Shown: piece by piece, positions 58,270 through 64,000 of the stretch
How positions within the stretch are numbered: the first letter of the stretch is position 1
Layout of the letters: the number at the start of each line of letters is the position of its first letter
Assembly (NCBI GenBank): GCA_951813295.1
Contig: CATOTI010000002.1
Location: 3,916,522 to 3,980,521, forward strand
Reading direction: 5' to 3'
Source: an uncultured Pseudomonadales bacterium
Lineage (GTDB): Bacteria; Pseudomonadota; Gammaproteobacteria; Pseudomonadales; Azotimanducaceae
DNA: 64,000 bases
Notes under the pieces: generated by a model
The model's database searches: none
What the model was told of the DNA's origin: nothing
The model's input: the letters and a program-made list of their open reading frames with translations, nothing else
Made by a program: the position numbers and the translations under genes

Positions 58270-59673
58270 GCGGCCGTAGCCGAAGAGGCGCTTGGACTTC
58301 ACGAGGTCGGCGACGGCGTCGGTGACGTGCACTTCCCAGTCGGGCGTGGCGAGTTGGATTCCACGGAGCACGTCAGGTGATCGAATCGCCATGAGCTCCT
58401 TCGAATAATCATCGATCGAGATGAGCATGCCGCGCTCCACGAGGTACGCGTGCAGGTGGCGGAGGTGATCGTCGGGTGCGGCCTCGAGGAACCCTTCTAC
58501 GTTGCCCTCAGCGTCCAGCGTCGGATACACGTAGAGGCGGATGTCCGATTTGAAAAGGCGGCCGAATGATTCGAGGACGCCGCCGTCCAGGTCCTCGTAA
58601 TGATGTTCTTTGAAGAGCTCTCGCATGCTCGGCACGCCGAGAACGATCGAGATGGCGCGGTCGGTGTAACGGCGGAGGTACTCCGCCAGGCGGTAGTACT
58701 GGAAATAGTCAGAGATGAGCACCACGTTGCCCGTCGAGCCGAGTGCCTCGGCGCGCGCGATGAAGTCGTTCAGATCGACGCGTCCGTCGTCGGGGTCCCC
58801 CGCCGCACGCAGCGAGTGCATGGTGATCTCCATGAGCTTGACAGGCTCACCGTCGTCACTAGAGGTGCCGATCTGCCGCTCGGCCGAGTCGATCATGTCG
58901 AGATTGATGCGCGTGACGGGTCGAAACCGGCCGCGCTCGACCAGCACGGGGCGTTTGCGCAGCACTTCGGACGGTTGAAGCACGCGTCCATCGGCGGCAA
59001 ACATCGCCGCACCCGAGAGACCGAGCTGGACGAGCCGCAGGCTCATCACCCGATTGTCGACGGCGCGAAAGGCGATGCCCGAGAACTCGATGAGGTCGAT
59101 TTCGATGCGATCGCGGTGGAGTCCATCGAGGAGTGATTCAACAAGCTCTTTCGGTTGGTGGTACAGGAAACACGCGCCGTAGAGCAGGTTGACGCCGACG
59201 ACCCCAAGCGCCTCCTGTTGGGCGCGGTTCTCGACGTCGAGCATCCGGACGTGCAGAACGATCTGGCTCGGTTCGTCGCGCGGAACGGCCTGGAAGCGAA
59301 CGCCCATCCAACCGTGACATTCGTTGTTGCCCCGGTAGCTGCGGGCCTGGACGGTGTCGGCGAAGGTGAAGAGCGCGCTGCTCTGCCCGCGGACGGGTTG
59401 TAGCCGCTCGACGTTCAGATCCTGCTCACGTTCGAGGATGGCCTCGAGTCGATCGCGACTGACGTAGCGCGGGCTCTCGCCGTAAATCGCGTCACTCACC
59501 GTCATGTCGTACGCGGAAATACTCTTGGCGATCGTGCCGGCCGCAGCGCCCACCTGATAGAACCAGCGCACAACCTCCTGCCCTGCTCCGATTTCTGCGA
59601 ACGTGCCGTAGCGGCTGTCGTCGAGATTGATCGCGAGCGCTTTTTCGGTCGGACTCATGGGCGGGTGGGTCAT
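58258..59673 (-). CDS. Conserved protein of unknown function (471 aa)
   Basis: A 471-residue protein that I know as a recurrent type in Bacteroidetes and Proteobacteria but cannot give a function. Recognisable stretches are GAGQEVVRWFYQVGAAAGTIAKSI, SAYDMTVSDAIYGESPRYVSR, FADTVQARSYRGNNECHGWMG, GLSGAAMFAADGRVLQPSEVL and VVLISDYFQYYRLAEYL. The motifs suggest a soluble enzyme. No nucleotide-binding P-loop, HxGH or signal peptide is visible. 16 bp upstream on the same strand is the purine permease, so the two may share a transcript. Confidence 0.8.
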   Translation of the reverse strand: MTHPPMSPTEKALAINLDDSRYGTFAEIGAGQEVVRWFYQVGAAAGTIAKSISAYDMTVSDAIYGESPRYVSRDRLEAILEREQDLNVERLQPVRGQSSALFTFADTVQARSYRGNNECHGWMGVRFQAVPRDEPSQIVLHVRMLDVENRAQQEALGVVGVNLLYGACFLYHQPKELVESLLDGLHRDRIEIDLIEFSGIAFRAVDNRVMSLRLVQLGLSGAAMFAADGRVLQPSEVLRKRPVLVERGRFRPVTRINLDMIDSAERQIGTSSDDGEPVKLMEITMHSLRAAGDPDDGRVDLNDFIARAEALGSTGNVVLISDYFQYYRLAEYLRRYTDRAISIVLGVPSMRELFKEHHYEDLDGGVLESFGRLFKSDIRLYVYPTLDAEGNVEGFLEAAPDDHLRHLHAYLVERGMLISIDDYSKELMAIRSPDVLRGIQLATPDWEVHVTDAVADLVKSKRLFGYGRSTR

Positions 59674-59689
59674 CGTTACGCCTTTGAGG

Positions 59690-60985
59690 CTAAAGAAGAG
59701 CGAACTTTGCTAGGAAAATGACGCTGATGACGATCATCGCGATCGAGCAATCGCGAATTCGCCCCGAAAGCAGCATCAGCACGACATAGCTGATGAATCC
59801 GAGGCCGATGCCGTCGGCGATCGAGAAGCTCATCGGGATCGCAAAGAGAATTACCACCGCCGGGACGGAGATAGCGAGATCGCCCCAGTCGACGTCAGCC
59901 AGGCTGCGCAACATCGAACACGCGACGAAGAGCAACGCGGCGGAGGTCGCGAACGGCGGCACGCTTTGCGCCAGCGGCGCGAGCCAGAGGCACATCAGGA
60001 AGAGAACACCGACCACGATCGCTGTGAGGCCCGTGCGGCCACCGGCTTCGACACCGGCCGCGCTCTCGATATAGCTCGTCGTCGAGGACGTACCGAAAAC
60101 CGCGCCGACCGTCGTCGCGCCGGAGTCGGCGAGAAGTGCCGGTCGAAGACCCGGAATTCGTCCATCCTGATCCAGGAGGTTGCCGCGCTCGGCCACGGCG
60201 ACGAGCGTTCCCGCCGTGTCGAAAAGGTCGACCAGAAGTAGGGAGAGGATGAGCGTCAGCGCGCTGATTTCAAAAGCTGCGGCGAGATCCATCTCCATGA
60301 AGATCGGCGCAATCGACGGCGGCGCGGAGACGACCCCTACGAACGTCGCGGTGCCGGTGAGCCAGGCGATGGCGGCGACCCCCAGCATGCCGATGACCAC
60401 CGCTGCTTGAACGCCGCGGTACGAGAGCGCCGTGATGACGAGAAACCCGACGATCGCGAGGGCGGGCCCTAAGGTCCCTAGCTCGCCGAAACCGACCAGC
60501 GTGGCGGGGTTGTCGACGACGATGCCGCTGTTCTGCAAGGCGATGAAGGCAAGAAAGAGCCCGATGCCGCCGGCGATACCCCGTTTCAGATCGCGCGGGA
60601 TGCTGTTTACCAGCCACTCGCGAACGGGCAGCACCGAAAGAATGATAAAGAGCACGCCGGAGACGAACACCATACCGAGCGCGGCTTGCCACGGTTGCCC
60701 GAGGCCGATGACGATGGTGTACGTAAAGAAGGCGTTCTGGCCCATGCCCGGCGCGAGTGCTATGGGGTAGTTCGCCAGAATCCCCATGGCGAGCGTGCCC
60801 AAAGCCGCCGCGAGGCAGGTCGCGACGAAGACGGCGCCGAAGTCCATCTGGGCATCCGCCAGGATCGACGGGTTGACGACCGTGATGTAGGCCATGGCGA
60901 GAAAAGTCGCGAATCCCGCGCCGATCTCCCGACGAATGTTGGAGCCGCGCGCCGTGATTTCGAAACGTCTGTCGAGCCAATCCAC
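59690..60985 (-). CDS. Adenine/hypoxanthine permease of the AzgA/PbuG family
   Basis: A 431-residue NCS2-type purine transporter with 12-14 transmembrane segments. Family blocks are GFATFLAMAYITVVNPSILADA, ALAPGMGQNAFFTYTIV, SLLLVDLFDTAGTLVAVAER and ALLADSGATTVGAVFGTSSTTSYIESAAGV. I chose the GTG at 60985 (VDWLDRRFEI) with AAGGGGA upstream; an ATG 11 codons earlier has no ribosome site. It is divergent from the adenine deaminase gene, a functional pairing for purine salvage. Confidence 0.9.
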   Translation of the reverse strand: MDWLDRRFEITARGSNIRREIGAGFATFLAMAYITVVNPSILADAQMDFGAVFVATCLAAALGTLAMGILANYPIALAPGMGQNAFFTYTIVIGLGQPWQAALGMVFVSGVLFIILSVLPVREWLVNSIPRDLKRGIAGGIGLFLAFIALQNSGIVVDNPATLVGFGELGTLGPALAIVGFLVITALSYRGVQAAVVIGMLGVAAIAWLTGTATFVGVVSAPPSIAPIFMEMDLAAAFEISALTLILSLLLVDLFDTAGTLVAVAERGNLLDQDGRIPGLRPALLADSGATTVGAVFGTSSTTSYIESAAGVEAGGRTGLTAIVVGVLFLMCLWLAPLAQSVPPFATSAALLFVACSMLRSLADVDWGDLAISVPAVVILFAIPMSFSIADGIGLGFISYVVLMLLSGRIRDCSIAMIVISVIFLAKFALL

Positions 60986-61123
60986 CGCCTGTCCCCTTCG
61001 CCTCGCGCGCAGATGCAAGCATGGCGTGCATCGGCCGACAGTTCGAGGTCTGAGTGATCGTTGGAAGCGCCTCGCGAGCGAGCGGCGGGGCTAACATCGA
61101 CCGATTGCTGCCCGGACGCTGAC

Positions 61124-62146
61124 GTGCTGCCCACCAACGAATTCCTGCTGGCCCTGCCGAAGGCCGAACTCCACCTGCATATCGAGGGAACGCTCGGCGC
61201 GGCGCGGCTGCTCGATCGCGCCGAACGCCACGGCGTTGTGTTGCCCTACGAGACGAAAGACGAGGTCGACGCGGCGTACTCCTTCGCCAACCTCGATGAG
61301 TTTCTCGCGCTCTACTATCGCGGCTGCGACGTGCTTCGTGACGCCGAAGACTTCTACCTCCTCGCCAAGGACTATCTCGATACGTGCGAAGTCGAAAACA
61401 TCCGCCATACCGAGATCGGGTTCGATCCGCAGGCGCACCTCGTGCGCGGGATTGCATTGGACGAGGTGATGACCGGGCTCAGCAACGCGATCGCCGAAGC
61501 GCGCTCAGCTCGGGGACAGAGCGTCTCGCTCATCATGAATTTCATGCGCGACCGAGCGCCGTCGGAGGCACTTCAGGTGCTCGAGTCGGCGGATCGATGG
61601 ATCGAGCAGATCGATGCCGTCGGTCTCGACAGTGCCGAGCGGGACTTTCCGCCAGCACTCTTTGCAGAGGTTTTCGCTGCGGCGAAGGATCGGGGGCTGC
61701 GCCTCACGGCGCATGCCGGCGAGGAAGGACCAAGTGGCTACGTTGTGTCCGCGCTCGAGGATCTTGGCGCTGAACGGATCGATCACGGCGTCCATGCCGA
61801 GGACGATCCCGCGCTCGTCCGCGAACTGGCCAGGCGCCGCACCGGCCTGACGATGTGTCCGTTGTCGAACGTCGAGCTCAAGGTCGTTCCGGATCTGGCG
61901 GCGCATAACGTGCTGCGTCTGCTCGATGCTGGCGTGGCTGTGTCGGTCAACTCCGACGATCCGGCTTATTTCGGCGGTTATCTCACCGCCAATTTCGTGG
62001 CGTTGCGAGACGCGCTCGGGATGACACGATCACAAGCCGTCGCACTTGCGCGTGGCGCGTTCGAGACGGGCTTTGCCAACCCGAAAGACATCGAGCGTTG
62101 GCTCGTGGAAGTCGAAGCGTTCGATCAGGCCTGGGTTCGCGACTGA
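61124..62146 (+). CDS. Adenine deaminase (adenosine deaminase family)
   Basis: A 340-residue amidohydrolase. Zinc ligands are the two His of LHLHIEGTLG, the His of LTAHAGEEGPSGY, and the Asp of SVNSDDPAYFGGY. The catalytic Glu is in HAGEEGP. The signature HAGEEGP followed by ERIDHGVHAEDDPAL and MCPLSNVELKV is closer to the adenine deaminase branch than to classical adenosine deaminase, and it faces an adenine/hypoxanthine permease. It probably turns adenine into hypoxanthine. The start is uncertain: GTG 61124 (VLPTNEFLLALPKAEL) fits the family N-terminus but has a weak ribosome site. Confidence 0.88.
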   Translation: MLPTNEFLLALPKAELHLHIEGTLGAARLLDRAERHGVVLPYETKDEVDAAYSFANLDEFLALYYRGCDVLRDAEDFYLLAKDYLDTCEVENIRHTEIGFDPQAHLVRGIALDEVMTGLSNAIAEARSARGQSVSLIMNFMRDRAPSEALQVLESADRWIEQIDAVGLDSAERDFPPALFAEVFAAAKDRGLRLTAHAGEEGPSGYVVSALEDLGAERIDHGVHAEDDPALVRELARRRTGLTMCPLSNVELKVVPDLAAHNVLRLLDAGVAVSVNSDDPAYFGGYLTANFVALRDALGMTRSQAVALARGAFETGFANPKDIERWLVEVEAFDQAWVRD

Positions 62147-62256
62147 TCTTTTGTCCGACAAAGGTTCGAGGCGTGGTCGATCTCGCGACGGTGGGGTTTA
62201 CGCCGTGCATCTATTCGTTTGAGATCGCCCGATCGACTTGAGCCTTCGAACCCACC

Positions 62257-64000
62257 GTGTCGTTGAACTCCCTTGCGCTCGCCGTGCTCGTCGTCTGTCT
62301 GGCGATCACGAGCCGTGCACAAACAAATCAGGAAACCCATTCGGGCGCGCCGCGGCTCGAGATCGCCCGTGAGACCGTTCACGAGCCGCTCACGATCCCG
62401 CGCTACGAGCACACCGAGGTGGACATCCGCATCGATGGACGGCTCGACGAAGCGATCTGGGCGGATATCCCGGTGCTTGATCGGATGACGGTCACTTCGC
62501 CCGACATAGACGCGCCCGCACGGTTCGGGACCGAGACCCAGTTCGTCTACACGGAACGCGGGCTTTATGTCGGCGCATGGAATCGCCAACCCGCCGAAAC
62601 GATGACGCGCCGCCTCGCGGGTCGCGACTCGTTCAATTCGACGTTCGATGCCTTCCAGATCATGGTCGACAGTTCCGGTAACGGGCTCTACGGCTACTGG
62701 TTCATGGTGAAGCTCGGCGGCTCGGTCAACGACGGGATCCTGCTGCCCGAACAGAACTTCCAGAACAATTGGGACGGGCCTTGGCACAGCGCGACTCACG
62801 AGTATCCGGATGGTTGGTCGGTCGAGATGTTTCTGCCCTGGGGCATGATGAACATGCCCGAGTCGATCGAAGGCGCTCGACGGATCGGCGTGCTCATCAC
62901 GCGTGATATCGCGAAGTTGAACGAGCGCTGGTCGTGGCCAGCGATCGGCAACACGCAGGCGAAGTTTCTTTCGGCGTTTCAGCCGGTCGAATTGCGTCAG
63001 GTCGAGTCACGCCGTGAGCTGAGCGTTTTTCCGTACGCGAGTTTTGCCCGCGATCGCGTGTTGGGCGAATCAACGAGCGATGTGGGATTGGATCTTTTCT
63101 GGCGGCCGGGCTCCGCGTCGTTCGTGAGCGCGGCGCTGAACCCGGATTTCGGTCAGGTCGAAGCCGATGACGTCGTCGTCAATTTGACGGCGTTCGAAAC
63201 GTTTTTCCCGGAGAAGCGCCTCTTCTTTCTCGAAAACCAGGATGTCTTCGATACGAGCGGCGATGTCGGCGGGCCGCCCCGCACACTCCTGCATACGAGA
63301 CGTTTAGGCTCATCGGTCGGTTCTCGTCGAGGCGGACCGGATCTGGACGGTCAGGCGTACGCGTCCGGCGATCTGGCGAAACCGGTTGATCTCCTGGTGG
63401 CGTCGAAGGCCGTCGCCCAACGCGGCAAACATCGCCTCGCGGCATTGATGGCGATCGAAGACGACACCCCGGTCGCGTTGGCCGATGGATCGGGCGTCGT
63501 CCAGGCACCCGGGCGTGATTTTGCCGTCTTACGCTGGCAACGCGACGACACGACGAACGGTGGACGTCGAGCGCTCGGATGGCTCGGCACGATCGCCGAA
63601 CACCCCGACCGACGCGCGATCACTCAAGCCGTCGATGTTCATTTCGACACGCCGGACGGTCGGGTCAACATCGACGCCGAGTTGATGCACAGCGCCGTCG
63701 AGGGCGACAACGGTTTCGGTTTTTCCGGCACGGTCAAGTACGACCCGAGACCCGGTGACCGGCACCTCCTCAACCTCTTCGGTTACGACAAGCGTATCGA
63801 TCTGAACGATATCGGGTTCCTGCGCCGCAACGACGACGTCGGCTTCTTCTACGAGTTTTGGCGTCGCCGTCAGGACTTCGAATCGATCCGCGACACCAAC
63901 GGTTACGTCGACATGCTCGGCATCGCGAACGGTGACGGTCGCGTGATCGATGCGTTTGTCGTGGCAAATCAGGGCGTCACGTTCAACAACAACTACAACG
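62257..64000 (+). CDS. DUF5916/CBM9-like outer-membrane-type protein, truncated by the window end
   Basis: The first 581 residues of a longer protein. An N-terminal signal (LALAVLVVCLAITSRAQT) is followed by a carbohydrate-binding family 9-like domain (DIRIDGRLDEAIWADIPV, RGLYVGAWNRQP, FQIMVDSSGNGLYGYWF) and then the DUF5916 block (ALNPDFGQVEADDVVVNLTAF, ETFFPEKRLFFLENQDVF). The rest has alternating strand-like sequence as in an outer-membrane barrel. Starts at GTG 62257, with TTG 62263 as an alternative. The function of DUF5916 proteins is unknown; surface binding is likely. Confidence 0.85.
   Translation, partial: MSLNSLALAVLVVCLAITSRAQTNQETHSGAPRLEIARETVHEPLTIPRYEHTEVDIRIDGRLDEAIWADIPVLDRMTVTSPDIDAPARFGTETQFVYTERGLYVGAWNRQPAETMTRRLAGRDSFNSTFDAFQIMVDSSGNGLYGYWFMVKLGGSVNDGILLPEQNFQNNWDGPWHSATHEYPDGWSVEMFLPWGMMNMPESIEGARRIGVLITRDIAKLNERWSWPAIGNTQAKFLSAFQPVELRQVESRRELSVFPYASFARDRVLGESTSDVGLDLFWRPGSASFVSAALNPDFGQVEADDVVVNLTAFETFFPEKRLFFLENQDVFDTSGDVGGPPRTLLHTRRLGSSVGSRRGGPDLDGQAYASGDLAKPVDLLVASKAVAQRGKHRLAALMAIEDDTPVALADGSGVVQAPGRDFAVLRWQRDDTTNGGRRALGWLGTIAEHPDRRAITQAVDVHFDTPDGRVNIDAELMHSAVEGDNGFGFSGTVKYDPRPGDRHLLNLFGYDKRIDLNDIGFLRRNDDVGFFYEFWRRRQDFESIRDTNGYVDMLGIANGDGRVIDAFVVANQGVTFNNNYN

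Noticed and set aside
60270-61457. A 395-codon minus-strand frame spanning the purine permease start and the deaminase
   Set aside because: Out of frame with both recognised genes and made of Arg/His/Ser-rich sequence.
62163-62252. Inverted repeat GGTTCGAGGC / GCCTTCGAACC flanking the gap before the DUF5916 gene
   Set aside because: Arms are about 70 bases apart with a mismatch or bulge; no target duplication or transposase nearby, so chance is more likely than an element end.

Overview
This 64-kb window is a high-GC chromosomal segment from a gammaproteobacterium. The evidence is the order of its core genes, the mDAP-type murE, lptBAC/kdsC, the bc1 operon, sspAB, secA with a C-terminal zinc finger, and the yacG-coaE-pilD-pilC-pilB/pilA arrangement. 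As I remember the Pseudomonas aeruginosa map, the block from about 7.8 kb to 54.6 kb follows its PA44xx/PA45xx gene order closely, but with a repeated pattern of missing genes. There is no sign of plasmid, prophage, transposon or CRISPR. Genes are tightly packed, with many 4-bp ATGA or GTGA start/stop overlaps.

Layout. (1) 0.2-7.7 kb, minus strand, accessory metabolism: a membrane PQQ dehydrogenase, an acyl-CoA carboxylase carboxyltransferase, a small very basic protein on the plus strand, and a three-gene unit of HAD hydrolase, frameshifted phosphotransferase and zinc alcohol dehydrogenase. (2) 7.8-15.1 kb: pmbA, then on the minus strand yrbG-kdsC-lptC-lptA-lptB-rpoN-hpf-ptsN (LPS export, sigma-54, ribosome hibernation, PTS-Ntr). 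(3) 15.4-24.2 kb: ibaG, hisD, degS-like protease, zapE, rplM-rpsI, petABC, sspAB. (4) 24.2-28.9 kb: an unrecognised protein, dolP, yraN, lpoA, rsmI and the RNase P RNA. (5) 29.1-42.9 kb: the division and cell wall cluster mraZ-rsmH-ftsL-ftsI-murE-mraY-murD-ftsW-murC-ftsQ-ftsA-ftsZ, then lpxC. (6) 42.9-54.6 kb: dciA, secA, argJ, an Fe(II)/2-oxoglutarate-type oxygenase, yacG, coaE, a small PH-like protein, pilD-pilC-pilB and two divergently transcribed pilin genes. (7) 54.6-64 kb, accessory again: a Rieske oxygenase, a serine beta-lactamase-fold hydrolase, a xylose-isomerase-like TIM barrel protein, a conserved protein of unknown function, an adenine/hypoxanthine permease divergent from an adenine deaminase, and a truncated DUF5916 outer-membrane protein.

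The most notable feature is what is absent. murF, murG and ddlB are missing from tight junctions in the division cluster. murA, hisG and hisC are missing around ibaG/hisD. kdsD is missing between yrbG and kdsC, and rapZ/ptsO after ptsN. The retained neighbours are joined by overlaps or short gaps, so these look like old clean losses or relocations rather than recent deletions. Other points are a probable CTG start for mraZ preceded by a candidate MraZ-box pair, a one-base frameshift in the phosphotransferase, a similar apparent frameshift at the start of yraN, an SSQ instead of SSN motif in FtsI, and a two-gene pilin pair in which only the second gene encodes a cysteine pair. I found no clearly novel multi-gene defence or mobile system. 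Proteins with no assignable function are at 4552-4725, 24170-24868, 49603-49983 and 58258-59673.
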